A stretch of DNA of 45,350 nucleotides from Shewanella surugensis (GCF_023284005.1 NZ_JAKIKS010000033.1:1-45350); one strand, 5' to 3'; shown: positions 27,703-38,505, numbered from the stretch's first letter. Translations and numbers: made by a program. The notes: generated by a model from the sequence alone, not told the origin.

Positions 27703-28011
27703 AATGACTTCTCTCCATAACCTGTCGCTTCTTTGTTATTAAGAGTTTTTAAACATATTATTATCCGACAGGCAACATTATTGTTACAGCATTCACATGT
27801 AATGAGCAAGATAAGAATTTGAAAAATAGATAAAAAAGACGATTTCAACCGTTATAATCGGCGAAAAAATCAAGCAGTGACATTTGAATGAATAACAATA
27901 AGAAGGGAATTAAGACACAAATAAAATCAATAAAAACACAGATAACATATACTTAATCATACACGTACAATATCACAACAAATGAAAAAATCAATCAATC
28001 GTTTGAAGCAA
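27703..28011. other. Promoter region of the DUF1302 operon
   Basis: No gene is seen. A 7-bp inverted repeat (CCTGTCG at 27721-27727 and CGACAGG at 27766-27772) surrounds the likely leader of the operon and could bind a regulator. Promoter boxes on the minus strand are too weak to place. Confidence 0.35.
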
Positions 28012-28235
28012 CTACTCTATTTTTTGCAAAGAAATTATTCCACCACGCTCATTCAATGTGAGTTTAAACAGCCCTTTAACGCCTTTAAGGTAAAAAAGGT
28101 TCTGAAATGTCGGCCATGGATCCAAATAATCTGACCTGACACATCCCTGACCTCCACATTTTGAATGTGTCCTTGATAGAAAGGCATAAATTCGTGATAG
28201 CTTAAATTTAAATGAAACGTAAACACTCGCAACAA
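28012..28235 (-). pseudogene. Frameshifted DUF2835 gene
   Basis: Two overlapping minus-strand frames together give a DUF2835 protein of about 73 residues. The first (28235-28053) reads 'FTFHLNLSYHEFMPFYQGH' and 'VEVRDVSGQIIWIHGRHFR'; the second continues 'GVKGLFKLTLNERGG' to the stop at 28012. The switch falls near 28085-28092 and is explained by loss of one G in AAGGCGTT. The start would be TTG at 28235, with AAGGA before it, or the GTG at 28226. DUF2835 proteins are short cytoplasmic proteins of unknown function. A real mutation or a sequencing error would both fit. Confidence 0.75.
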
Positions 28236-28275
28236 TAATGTCCTTTTTAACGATTAGTACATCTTTCCAAGGGAG

Positions 28276-28320
28276 ATCCCTAATCCCGTTGGTTCCTGCC
28301 ATTTCAACGGGATTAGGGAT
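28276..28320. repeat. Perfect 15-bp inverted repeat upstream of the DUF2835 gene
   Basis: ATCCCTAATCCCGTT (28276-28290) and its exact complement (28306-28320) flank a 15-base spacer. Neither strand has a T run after the stem, so it is not a typical terminator. It lies about 40 bases before the DUF2835 start and may be an operator, a leader structure or a REP-like unit. Confidence 0.75.
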
Positions 28321-28340
28321 ATAATAAAGCATTCAATATG

Positions 28341-28375
28341 AAGAAAAAAGAGAATGGTTAACCTTCTTTTTTCTT
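28341..28375. terminator. A-run/T-run hairpin, possible two-way terminator
   Basis: AAGAAAAAAGA (28341-28351) pairs with TCTTTTTTCTT (28365-28375), with GGTTAACC in the loop region. It ends in a T-rich arm on both strands. It lies about 90 bases after the stop of the decayed chitinase gene, in the right place for its terminator. Confidence 0.5.
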
Positions 28376-28466
28376 GTAAACTCATTGATAGAGAGTTCCT
28401 TATGGAAACCTTAACAAGTTAAATGTGACAAACACTCATTTTGCCCATAAGCGTCTGCTTAAGTGA

Positions 28467-29767
<1,301 letters not shown>

Positions 29768-31048
29768 ATGCTGATCCTTACTGCTTCGTGGCGCCGCGTC
29801 ACTTTTATCATCACATTGCTCCTGTTGACACCTACATGGGTATGTTCAGCCACAATGCATTCGTCACCTTGGTTACAACACACCACGCAAGTGATTGAAT
29901 TAATAGAAACATCCCCAATTGACAACCTTCAAACCCATCAAGTTTGTCCCAATATGAGCATTAATAATAAGTCCAGTAAAATACAAGTTAGAGCTTTAGC
30001 GACCGTTCATTATCCAACCCTCGTCTGTCGCACCTTATTACCCCTATCAGCTCATCAAATCACATTGAACAAACAGCTTTTTGCCATCAACCCAGCACCA
30101 GTAAAACGGATTATTTTGATCGGTGATGCTGGATGTAAAGCTCATGATTATGAACAATTTTATCAATTTTATAATAATCCTAGCCTCTGGCCTTCCCATC
30201 AAACCTCAACACAAATTACATTACTTAATCCTGACTTGATCATCCATACTGGCGATTATATTTATCGAGAATCTCCCAGCCCTAAAAACAACGATAATTG
30301 CGCAAACACGCCCTTTGGCCATAATCAAGCCACTTGGGATGCCGACTGGTTTACACCAGCTACGCCCATGTTACTCACTGCGCCTTTTATTTTTTCACGG
30401 GGTAACCATGAAACATATAAAAGAGCCGGTGAAGGTTGGTTTCGTTATTTAGCCCCTAGGCATCACTTCGACAAATGTATCGAAAATACCTCGCCTTGGT
30501 TTACCACCTTAAGTTCATTACAACTGGCCATACTCGATACTGCCAGCATTAAAACCACGCAACAAAAAGCCCTAACGTCACTTTATAGTGGTCAACTGAA
30601 CGAAATCAATACCTATAGTAATCGTCAGTCAAATAAGCCAGTTTGGAGCATCAGCCATCGACCTTTCTGGGGCTATGGCACCAACTTGCCTAATCAAATC
30701 GGAAAAAGAAAAACAAAAATCTTACAAAAAGCCGTCAAAAAAAGCCCTTTATCAGCATCTATTGATGCCATCATCAGTGGTCATTTACATTTTTCGCAAC
30801 TCATTGACTTTCATGGACTACGCCCGACTCAAATCATCACCGGGAACGGTGGAAGCGATTAAGCCAATCGCTCCATTTCCCCCGATAAAATCGATGGGGC
30901 CTCAATCAATACACAAGAAATTCGTTACCAATATGGCTTTATCGTCATGGATCAAGATAAACACAATCACTGGAAGATAAGCTTACAAGATGTAGCAGGT
31001 GATGAACTCCTCATTTGCAATCTGATAGCTAAGACACTGTCCTGTTAG
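29768..31048 (+). pseudogene. Secreted metallophosphoesterase gene with an in-frame stop
   Basis: The frame encodes 364 residues up to TAA at 30860-30862 and then stays open in the same frame to TAG at 31046-31048 (61 more residues). The part after the stop, including 'YQYGFIVMDQDKHNHWKISL', aligns with the C-terminus of the next gene ('YQYGFVVMESDEKDNWRISF'), so the stop is a nonsense mutation inside one gene. Before it, a signal peptide (about 8-28) and all calcineurin-type metal motifs are present: D120 in 'LIGDAGC', D163 in 'HTGDY', N213-H214, H297 and H339/H341 in 'SGHLHF'. The truncated protein keeps the metal ligands, so it could still be active; the missing end is the last beta-strands. 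Confidence 0.75.
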
Positions 31049-31126
31049 GCTATGATTAACAGAGAACGATTAACGAGATCACCATTGAAAATAAAACTAA
31101 GCAATGCTTATATAAGGAAGGTGTTT

Positions 31127-32509
31127 ATGCAAAATATGATCACTGGAAAAGTTTGTACTCTATCCATATTACCTTTTTTAATCCTATGGCAATCTATCGC
31201 TGTTTCCGAGCCCATAACAACTTCAGCTTGGTTACAATATACGGCTGATGGATTAGAGGTTAGAGCCCTTATTCCTACACAAATTGGTACACTCAAGCCC
31301 AACAATAATATCGATAAAATCGATCCCACTGATACCAATGAAACCGTCAGTTCCAAACTCAATGCATTACTCAATACGCCAAATGACGTGCTTGACAGTC
31401 AAAGCCAAGATCCCTGTCCTCACATCAGCATCGATGGCTTAACCTTAAGTATGCAAGTCAGAACAAAAGCAACACCTAACTTTCCTAAACGAGTCTGCAG
31501 TGTCCATATTCCCCCAAAAGCCAACATCATCACCCTTAATGACATTGTCTTCACCACTGTAAAACCCAAACCTAAACGCATTGTTTTATTAGGCGATACT
31601 GGATGCCGTTTATCTGGAGGACAACGACATTATCAAGCCTGTAACAATACCAGTCTTTGGCCATTTAAGCATATCGCCAGTCGCATTGCCGACTATCAAC
31701 CTGACTTGATTATTCATACTGGCGATTATATTTACCGAGAAGTGGCTTGTCCAAAAGGTAATGCAGGTTGTGCCGGCAGTCCATTTGGCCATAATCAAGC
31801 CACTTGGGACGCCGATTGGTTTACTCCCGCCAGTCGCATGTTACAAACAGCACCGTTTGTTTTTCTTCGAGGTAACCACGAAGGCTGCGATAAAGCCGGG
31901 ATCGGTTGGTTTCGTTTTTTATCACCTAGGGCCACACCCGATACTTGTGAGCCTAATACCCCCCCTTGGTTTATCACCTTAGACACTTTACAGCTTGGTA
32001 TTATCGACAGCGCCATTGTCACTAACAATCAAAAAAAATCCCTCAGTACCACTTTTGCTCAACAGCTAAAAACCCTTACCCCTCAATATAATCGACCTGC
32101 TTGGCTATTGAGTCATCGACCCATTTGGGGTTTCGGCGCAAGCGACACAGGCACCACTCTCACCAAGCAAACCCAAGCTTTACAAGCCGCAGTCAAAAAG
32201 TCCCCATTACCAGACTTTATTAACCTTATCGTCAGTGGCCATATCCATTTAGCGGAAATACTCGACTTTGATGGCAAACGTCCCGTACAAGTACTGGCTG
32301 GAAATGGCGGAAATATGTTGGTATCTCGCACGCCCCCAGCAACTGAAATTGATGCCATGGCCATTAAGCAATCAAAAGTCTTGTATCAATATGGTTTCGT
32401 TGTCATGGAAAGCGATGAAAAAGATAACTGGCGAATAAGCTTTCGCGATGTCGAAGGCCGAGAACTTGAGGCCTGTTTACTGAGCGAAAATCAGCTATTC
32501 TGTGAATAA
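31127..32509 (+). CDS. Secreted metallophosphoesterase, calcineurin type
   Basis: 460 residues from the ATG at 31127, which has AAGGAAGG before it and a signal peptide after it (about 4-28); an upstream ATG at 31052 would put a basic leader before the signal. Metal ligands: D157 ('LLGDTGC'), D200 ('HTGDY'), N250-H251 ('RGNHE'), then 'SHRP' and 'SGHIH'. Cysteines near 160, 172, 209 and 215 may form disulfides. It is a paralogue of the preceding gene, sharing long blocks such as 'PFGHNQATWDADWFTP', so the pair arose by tandem duplication. Probably hydrolyses phosphate esters in the periplasm or outside; the substrate is unknown. It ends 14 bases from the convergent helicase gene. Confidence 0.87.
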   Translation: MQNMITGKVCTLSILPFLILWQSIAVSEPITTSAWLQYTADGLEVRALIPTQIGTLKPNNNIDKIDPTDTNETVSSKLNALLNTPNDVLDSQSQDPCPHISIDGLTLSMQVRTKATPNFPKRVCSVHIPPKANIITLNDIVFTTVKPKPKRIVLLGDTGCRLSGGQRHYQACNNTSLWPFKHIASRIADYQPDLIIHTGDYIYREVACPKGNAGCAGSPFGHNQATWDADWFTPASRMLQTAPFVFLRGNHEGCDKAGIGWFRFLSPRATPDTCEPNTPPWFITLDTLQLGIIDSAIVTNNQKKSLSTTFAQQLKTLTPQYNRPAWLLSHRPIWGFGASDTGTTLTKQTQALQAAVKKSPLPDFINLIVSGHIHLAEILDFDGKRPVQVLAGNGGNMLVSRTPPATEIDAMAIKQSKVLYQYGFVVMESDEKDNWRISFRDVEGRELEACLLSENQLFCE

Positions 32510-32523
32510 CGGTGATTTAAAAA

Positions 32524-34467
32524 CTATTTTATTGCCGATAAAAAGTCGAGAGCTTTATTCAAATCCCGCGTTCGACTCATGGGCGGTAACGAGTGTAAGA
32601 ATGCTCGCCCATAGTCTCGATTAACAATGCGGTTATCACATAAGATCAACACACCATGGTCTTTTTCATCACGAATGAGCCGACCTACGCCTTGATTTAA
32701 CGTAATAATGGCTTGCGGCAAGGCAATACTGGTAAAAGGATCCAGTGCTTGATGACTCATGCTCTCCACCCGAGTACGAAACACTTTATCCTCGGGTGAA
32801 ACAAAAGGTAAGCGCTCAATAATGACGCAGCTTAATCGCTTCCCTTTCACATCCACTCCTTCCCAAAATGCGCCGGTACCCAGCAATACGGCATGACCTA
32901 ACTGCCTGAATTTTTTTAATAGTCCTTGCTTACTATCTTGCCCTTGCACTAACATCGGATAATCGACACAGCCATATAACGCTTGCGCCACTTTTTCCAA
33001 CATACGATGACTGGTGAAAAGCACAAAAGTACGGCCTTTTGCCGCATTGGTAGCTTGTATACAAATATCACGCATTTGTCTGACTGCGGCCGTTTCATTA
33101 TTCACATTGGCCAAATGCCGAGGCACACAAAATAGCGCTTGTCTCTGGTAATTAAAAGGGCTACCTAATAACAACTGTTTAGCTTTCATTAGGCCTAATG
33201 ATTGACAAAAAAGCGTCAATGTTTGGTTCATCTGTAAGGTGGCAGAGGTAAAGATCCAACGAGTTTGGGCATTGAATATTTTCTGACATTCACGGGCAAT
33301 ATTCATCGGTGCCATGGTGAGCCGTAAATCAGGCTGTGAAAAATCAATGCGGTAAAGTAATTGCGTATTATGACACTCAAAAAATGCGCTTAAGTCTTGA
33401 TAAAAATCAGTCAACTTATCAGCCTGCTCATCTAAGGCATAACTGCGCGATCCATGCTTAGCTAATAATTCACGCAAGTGTTTTATTGACGTAAGCAGTT
33501 CCCATGAATATTGCGCCAAGGATTTTTCCGACAAGAGTAAACGCCCATCGGTTACGCCTAGTTTTCTTATTTCTTGTTGCCAAATGGACAAGGCTTCAAA
33601 GCCAGCCATGGCCAAACGCGCGATTTGTGCGCTGTCTCCGAGTTCACTGCGCTGTATATGGGAGATCTGGTTTAATAATCGAACTAAATAAGCCATAGAT
33701 TGCTGCTGACCTAAATAGCCTAAAGCAATATCGGGCAATTGGTGAGCCTCATCAAAAATAACCACATCAGCATCCGGCAATAATGTTTTTAACGTCGATT
33801 CTTGCAATAACTTATCAGCAAAAAATAAATGATGATTCACCACGATAATCTTGGCATCTAACGTACGAAGACGCGCCTTTCGCGTAAAACAGGCATCAAA
33901 ATAGTGACAATCTTGACCAGAGCAATCTTCCTTTTGACTGCGCACTAAATCTAAGGCTTTAGCGGACTCAGACACCGACGTCAGTCCACCGAAATCCCCA
34001 TCCAAGGTTTTGCCCGCCCATTGATGGATCCGCAATAAGTCATCAAGTTGTTCAGGAACAATAAATTGAGGATTCCCGAGTTGCTTCGAGAGTCTTAATT
34101 GGCATAAATAGTTACTTCTCCCTTTTAATAGCGCGACTTTTGGAGTGAGTTTAAGCATTGCAAGTAAGGCGGGAATATCTTGATACGCTAACTGCTCTTG
34201 CAGCGTTTTGGTTCCAGTGCTGATGATAACCTGTTGCCCACTGAGTAAGGCTGGCACTAGATAGGCAAAGGTTTTCCCAACCCCCGTGCCCGCTTCAACA
34301 ACGAGAGGCTCAGTATGACTCAACGCATCGCTCACAGCCTGAGTCATATCAAATTGTGCTTGGCGGATCCGATAACCTTGAACATGCTGTGCGAGCACTC
34401 CAGTGTCAGAAAAAACAGCGGCGCTACGCTGGGCAAGTTGACGGGTCAAAGCAATAAACTCAATCAT
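32524..34467 (-). CDS. yoaA: ATP-dependent helicase YoaA (DinG/XPD family)
   Basis: 647 residues, similar in length to E. coli YoaA. Walker A 'EAGTGVGKT' (58-66), motif II DEAH (239-242) and the late motifs 'GTGAFWEGVDVKG' and 'QGVGRLIRDEKDHG' are intact. Four cysteines suited to a 4Fe-4S cluster stand at 122, 182, 187 and 193, as in XPD-type helicases. The 'KGRSNYLC' and 'VVNHHLFFAD' blocks distinguish it from DinG proper. YoaA unwinds DNA 5' to 3' and, with HolC, helps repair stalled replication in E. coli. It is divergent from the his operon and seems to be a single gene. Confidence 0.93.
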   Translation of the reverse strand: MIEFIALTRQLAQRSAAVFSDTGVLAQHVQGYRIRQAQFDMTQAVSDALSHTEPLVVEAGTGVGKTFAYLVPALLSGQQVIISTGTKTLQEQLAYQDIPALLAMLKLTPKVALLKGRSNYLCQLRLSKQLGNPQFIVPEQLDDLLRIHQWAGKTLDGDFGGLTSVSESAKALDLVRSQKEDCSGQDCHYFDACFTRKARLRTLDAKIIVVNHHLFFADKLLQESTLKTLLPDADVVIFDEAHQLPDIALGYLGQQQSMAYLVRLLNQISHIQRSELGDSAQIARLAMAGFEALSIWQQEIRKLGVTDGRLLLSEKSLAQYSWELLTSIKHLRELLAKHGSRSYALDEQADKLTDFYQDLSAFFECHNTQLLYRIDFSQPDLRLTMAPMNIARECQKIFNAQTRWIFTSATLQMNQTLTLFCQSLGLMKAKQLLLGSPFNYQRQALFCVPRHLANVNNETAAVRQMRDICIQATNAAKGRTFVLFTSHRMLEKVAQALYGCVDYPMLVQGQDSKQGLLKKFRQLGHAVLLGTGAFWEGVDVKGKRLSCVIIERLPFVSPEDKVFRTRVESMSHQALDPFTSIALPQAIITLNQGVGRLIRDEKDHGVLILCDNRIVNRDYGRAFLHSLPPMSRTRDLNKALDFLSAIK

Positions 34468-34794
34468 CAGTAAAAAAGCGTATTATCCTGATTTCCGCCC
34501 ACATCACAAGTTTAAAAAATGTAAACCCTTTGTTTGTAAATAGTGCATGGACCGCTTATTTATAGGCTATTTCGTCGAATAAATGCTATTTAGATGATGT
34601 TTTTTCATGGCTTGAAATTAGGTGTTGCAATCCCTTGAAAAAGTGACTACCTTAAATTAACGCTGAGGCAGGGATTTCTTGATTAAATTATTCGAGTCAC
34701 ATTGATCATTTAAGCTTAAACCGTCTACAGCCAAGACCTTTTTTAGTCATTTAACACCGTTAAATGACTCACTGTAAAGAAAAGAGATACCAAT
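34468..34794. promoter_or_regulatory. yoaA-his divergent region with a his promoter and dyad
   Basis: A candidate his promoter is TTGCAA (34625-34630), 17 bases, TACCTT (34648-34653); the -10 box is weak. A perfect 11-bp inverted repeat with a 3-base loop (AGTCATTTAAC at 34745-34755, ACC, GTTAAATGACT at 34759-34769) lies 26 bases before the leader-peptide start. Neither strand has a T run after it, so it is not a plain terminator. It may be an operator or a leader RNA hairpin. Confidence 0.4.
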
Positions 34795-34839
34795 ATGACA
34801 CAGCTTCCAAGCACGCTCCATCACCATCATCAGCGGTAG
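34795..34839 (+). CDS. hisL: his operon leader peptide
   Basis: A 14-codon frame, MTQLPSTLHHHHQR, with four successive His codons just before the stop TAG at 34837-34839; GAGA lies before the ATG. Stalling of ribosomes at the His codons when charged tRNA-His is scarce changes the fold of the following RNA and lets transcription pass the attenuator at 34901-34931. The E. coli leader has seven His codons in a row; four is shorter but typical of related marine genera. Confidence 0.92.
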   Translation: MTQLPSTLHHHHQR

Positions 34840-34900
34840 CCTTCGGAAGCTCACTGCCGAAGGAATGATCCCTTCTGGCGGTTGATAGAAATAATATCAA

Positions 34901-34931
34901 AAACCCTCAGAAGAAATTCTGAGGGTTTTTT
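34901..34931 (+). terminator. his attenuator
   Basis: AAACCCTCAGAA (34901-34912), loop GAAA, and the exact complement (34917-34928) run into a T6 tract. The region between the leader peptide and this stem holds GC-rich segments (AGCCTTCGGAAGC and GCCGAAGG around 34838-34862) that could form the alternative antiterminator folds. Confidence 0.9.
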
Positions 34932-35034
34932 CGTTTTAAGACGAAATAAAATAGCAAGATTGAAGTTTTAGTTTAATTTTTAATTAAGATATATTCAAAT
35001 TAACGTTTAATTATCAAGTTTATAGGAACACATC

Positions 35035-35934
35035 ATGTCTGAGTCAAATCGATTACGTATTGCCATTCAAAAATCAGGTCGCCTGTCTAAAGAGTCCCTT
35101 AAATTATTGAAAAGTTGTGGCGTTAAATTCAACATCAACGAACAACGACTCATTGCACACGCCGACAATATGCCTATCGACTTATTGCGTGTCCGTGATG
35201 ATGATATTCCTGGTCTGGTCATGGATGGGGTGGTTGACTTAGGCTTTATCGGTGAAAATGTGCTTGAAGAAGAGCAAATTGAACGTGAAATGCTTGGTAA
35301 GCCCGCTCTTTTTAATAAACTAAGACAATTGGATTTTGGCGCTTGTCGTCTATCACTCGCCGTGCCTAATGAATTTAACTATCAAGATGCCAGCTCATTA
35401 GAAGGTTTACGCATTGCCACCTCTTACCCTAATTTGTTACGTCGCTATATGCAGGAAAAAGGCATTTCATATCGTGACTGTATGCTAAAAGGTTCGGTTG
35501 AAGTCGCCCCTCGAGCAGGCCTATCCGATGGTATTTGTGACTTAGTATCCACTGGGGCCACCCTTGAAGCCAACGGTTTGTATGAAACCGAAGTCATTTA
35601 TCGCTCAGCGGCCTGTCTCATTCAATCCACTCAGGCACAAGATCCTGACAAGCAAGCCTTGATTGACAAAATATTATCTCGTATCAATGGCGTGGTACGG
35701 GCTAAGGAAAGTAAGTACATTCTCCTACACGCGCCGACTGATAAGTTAGAAGAAATTGTGGCATTACTGCCTGGCGCTGAAAATCCAACGGTCCTGCCGC
35801 TCAATGACGATACTAATCGTGTCGCGATCCACGCTGTCAGTACCGAAGATTTATTCTGGGATACCATGGAAGCGTTAACACAATTGGGGGCAAGTTCAAT
35901 CCTTGTCATGCCAATCGAAAAAATGATGGGGTAA
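35035..35934 (+). CDS. hisG: ATP phosphoribosyltransferase, long form
   Basis: 299 residues, the hexameric long form with a C-terminal regulatory domain (about 225-299). First step of histidine synthesis: joins PRPP to ATP. The N-terminal '[16 protein letters not shown]' and the PRPP loop '[14 protein letters not shown]' (about 162-180) match the family. The enzyme is inhibited by histidine through the C-terminal domain. AGGAACAC precedes the ATG. First structural gene after the attenuator; 4 bases separate it from hisD. Confidence 0.98.
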   Translation: MSESNRLRIAIQKSGRLSKESLKLLKSCGVKFNINEQRLIAHADNMPIDLLRVRDDDIPGLVMDGVVDLGFIGENVLEEEQIEREMLGKPALFNKLRQLDFGACRLSLAVPNEFNYQDASSLEGLRIATSYPNLLRRYMQEKGISYRDCMLKGSVEVAPRAGLSDGICDLVSTGATLEANGLYETEVIYRSAACLIQSTQAQDPDKQALIDKILSRINGVVRAKESKYILLHAPTDKLEEIVALLPGAENPTVLPLNDDTNRVAIHAVSTEDLFWDTMEALTQLGASSILVMPIEKMMG

Positions 35935-35938
35935 AGCC

Positions 35939-37231
35939 ATGCAGATCCTAACTTGGCAATCTTTATCTGACACGGAAAAAGACCAAGCCTTAGCTCGCTC
36001 GCCAATGGCACAGAGTCAACACGTTGAGCATGATGTCAGTCAGATCATTAATACCGTGATCAATCAAGGCGATCAGGCCCTTTTTGACTATAGTCAGCAG
36101 TTTGATGGTGTCAGTTTGAACAATATCAAACTCAATGAGACGGCGATTAGACACGCCTGTGACAATCTTGATGACACGCTCAAAACGGCCATTAAGCAAG
36201 CCATGGACAATATTGAGCGTTTTCACCGTGCCCAAACCTTTCAAGGTGTCGATATTGAAGCCGCTGGGATCCGCTGTGAACTGCGGTCTGAATCAATTGA
36301 AAAAGTGGGTTTGTATATCCCTGGTGGCAGTGCGCCCCTTATTTCAACGGTGATGATGCTCGCCTTACCCGCTAAAATCGCAGGTTGTCAACAAAGAGTG
36401 TTAGTCAGTCCACCGCCGATTGATGATGCCATTATTTATGCGGCTAATGCCTGCGGTATAGAAGAGATCTACCAAGTCGGCGGCGCACAGGCCATTGCAG
36501 CACTCGCGTTCGGCACAGAGTCAGTCCCTCAAGTGGATAAAATCTTTGGTCCGGGTAATCGTTTTGTCACCGAGGCTAAACGCAGCGTCAGTCAAGATAA
36601 CCGTTGTACCGTCAGTATTGACATGCCTGCAGGCCCTTCAGAAGTGCTCGTCATTGCTGACGGCTTGGCCAACCCTGATTTTGTGGCCGCCGACTTATTA
36701 TCACAAGCAGAACACGGCCCCGACTCACAAGTCATACTCGTCACGGACTGTAACACTTTAGCCAAGGCGGTTAACCTGGCACTCGAGTCGCAGCTGGCCC
36801 AGCTTTCTCGTATTGACATAGCCACACAAGCGTTAAGTAGCAGTCGCTCCATCATCGTTGACAATTTGGATGAAGCCGTCAAGGTCTCCAATCGCTACGG
36901 GCCTGAGCACCTGATTATTCAAACACAAGCGCCGCGAGCGCTGCTCCAGAATATTCGCGCCGCGGGCTCTATTTTTCTCGGGGCTTATACGCCAGAATCG
37001 GTTGGCGATTACGCCAGTGGTACCAATCATGTCTTACCGACTTATGGTTACAGCCGTACAGTTTCCAGCCTGTCTTTGGCCGATTTTTGTCGCCGCTTTA
37101 CAGTACAGGAGCTCACCGCTCAAGGTTTAGCCCATTTAGGGGGAACGGTGATGACACTGGCCAATGCAGAGCAATTAGATGCCCACAAAAATGCCATCGC
37201 CATTAGGCTGGCAAGCTTAACAACATCATAA
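35939..37231 (+). CDS. hisD: Histidinol dehydrogenase
   Basis: 430 residues, usual length. Oxidises histidinol to histidine in two NAD-dependent steps. 'IPGGSAPLISTVMMLALPAKIAGC' region (about 124-150), 'DMPAGPSEVLVIAD', 'EHGPDSQ' and 'SVGDYASGTNHVLPT' include the zinc ligands and catalytic Glu/His pair of the family. The ATG is preceded by GGGG and stands 4 bases after the hisG stop. A 111-base gap with a short hairpin (37242-37271) follows before hisC. Confidence 0.98.
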   Translation: MQILTWQSLSDTEKDQALARSPMAQSQHVEHDVSQIINTVINQGDQALFDYSQQFDGVSLNNIKLNETAIRHACDNLDDTLKTAIKQAMDNIERFHRAQTFQGVDIEAAGIRCELRSESIEKVGLYIPGGSAPLISTVMMLALPAKIAGCQQRVLVSPPPIDDAIIYAANACGIEEIYQVGGAQAIAALAFGTESVPQVDKIFGPGNRFVTEAKRSVSQDNRCTVSIDMPAGPSEVLVIADGLANPDFVAADLLSQAEHGPDSQVILVTDCNTLAKAVNLALESQLAQLSRIDIATQALSSSRSIIVDNLDEAVKVSNRYGPEHLIIQTQAPRALLQNIRAAGSIFLGAYTPESVGDYASGTNHVLPTYGYSRTVSSLSLADFCRRFTVQELTAQGLAHLGGTVMTLANAEQLDAHKNAIAIRLASLTTS

Positions 37232-37241
37232 TTCGCCGCAA

Positions 37242-37271
37242 TGATAGCCGCCAATACCCTAGCGGCAATCA
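37242..37271. other. Hairpin in the hisD-hisC gap
   Basis: TGAT-A-GCCGC (37242-37251) pairs with GCGGC-A-ATCA (37262-37271) with one mismatch and a 10-base loop. No T run follows. It may shape mRNA processing or stability. Confidence 0.4.
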
Positions 37272-37342
37272 TCATCGCAATAGAGATTATCTAAGCGATA
37301 TGACAATGAGTCATCAACAAGGTAGACGAGGTAAAAACGATA

Positions 37343-38425
37343 ATGACCGCACTCAACTCGCTTAATTTAGCCCAGCGCCTAGCCCGCCCTGAGCTACTGG
37401 ATCTTGAAGTTTATCAATCGGCTCGTCGTCTTGGTGGACAGGGTGATATTTGGATTAATGCCAATGAATCTCCCTTTAACAATAGTGATATTGACAATAT
37501 CAATCGTTATCCTGAATGCCAACCTCCGGCCCTTTTACGTGCTTATAGTCAATATGCAGGCATTGACAAAACCCAGCTTATCGCCAGTCGCGGCGCAGAT
37601 GAAGCCATTGAGTTACTCATTCGCACTTTTTGTGTCCCCGCTCAAGATAACATCGCCATTTTTGGTCCCACCTATGGTATGTATGCCATCAGTGCACGCA
37701 CCTTTAATGTGGGCGTAAAAGCATTATCGTTAACCACCGATTATAATTTACCGCAAGATTATCTATCACAAATAAAAGACCAAGCATCATTGGGAATAAC
37801 TAAATTGGTGTTTATTTGTAATCCCAATAACCCCACGGGCACCATTATTGAAAAACCAAGACTGATTGAGATTATCAAAAGCCTGCCCGATTGCTTGGTC
37901 GTGGTTGATGAAGCCTATATTGAATTTTGTCCTCAATACAGTGTCTGTGATTTACTCGATACATACCCCAACCTTGTGGTGCTGCGCACCCTCTCCAAAG
38001 CCTTCTCACTCGCGGGGGCTCGCTGTGGATTTTTACTCGCTAACAGCAATATTATAGACATGGTCATGCGTGTCATCGCGCCTTATCCTATTTCTGAGCC
38101 GGTGAATCAAATAGCCACCAAAGCCTTAACCCCACTATCATTGATCATGATGCAACAACAGGTGGATGAGCTTCTCAATCAAGGTGGACGTTTGACTCAG
38201 GCACTGAAACAGTATGGCGCCACGGTATTACCGGCAAACGGTAACTATGTCCTCGCTAAATTTGACAACATCGATGCAATAACAGCACAACTGAAAACGG
38301 CTGGCATCGTCGCCAGAGCGTATAGCGATCCCCGACTAAGCCGCTTCATTCGTTTTAGTTTTACCAATGAAGCGCAAACTAATCGCTTAGTCGCCTTTTT
38401 AAGCCAAGCTAAAAACAGCGAATAA
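37343..38425 (+). CDS. hisC: Histidinol-phosphate aminotransferase
   Basis: 360 residues, PLP-dependent fold type I. Transfers an amino group from glutamate to imidazole-acetol phosphate. The PLP lysine is K219 in 'TLSKAFSLAGARCG'; 'CNPNNPTGT' (159-167), 'VVDEAYIEF' (187-195) and the C-terminal 'FIRFSF' phosphate-binding arginine are all present. GAGG lies before the ATG. It is followed after 80 bases by hisB. Confidence 0.98.
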   Translation: MTALNSLNLAQRLARPELLDLEVYQSARRLGGQGDIWINANESPFNNSDIDNINRYPECQPPALLRAYSQYAGIDKTQLIASRGADEAIELLIRTFCVPAQDNIAIFGPTYGMYAISARTFNVGVKALSLTTDYNLPQDYLSQIKDQASLGITKLVFICNPNNPTGTIIEKPRLIEIIKSLPDCLVVVDEAYIEFCPQYSVCDLLDTYPNLVVLRTLSKAFSLAGARCGFLLANSNIIDMVMRVIAPYPISEPVNQIATKALTPLSLIMMQQQVDELLNQGGRLTQALKQYGATVLPANGNYVLAKFDNIDAITAQLKTAGIVARAYSDPRLSRFIRFSFTNEAQTNRLVAFLSQAKNSE

Positions 38426-38505
38426 GACAGATCGTACATTGCTAAAAGCCAATGCGTCAGTTAGCAGACATTAAATTTGAATTGAAAGTTACAGGTAAGC
38501 AAAAC

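Noticed and set aside
27507..27848. 113-codon minus-strand frame at the DUF1302 start
   Set aside because: It is out of frame with a clear signal peptide and ribosome site of DUF1302.
28276..28320. Rho-independent terminator
   Set aside because: The stem is perfect, but neither strand has a following T run.
30675..30980. 101-codon frame over the phosphoesterase stop, suggesting a frameshift
   Set aside because: Homology to the paralogue continues in the original frame after TAA, so a nonsense codon and not a frameshift explains the break.
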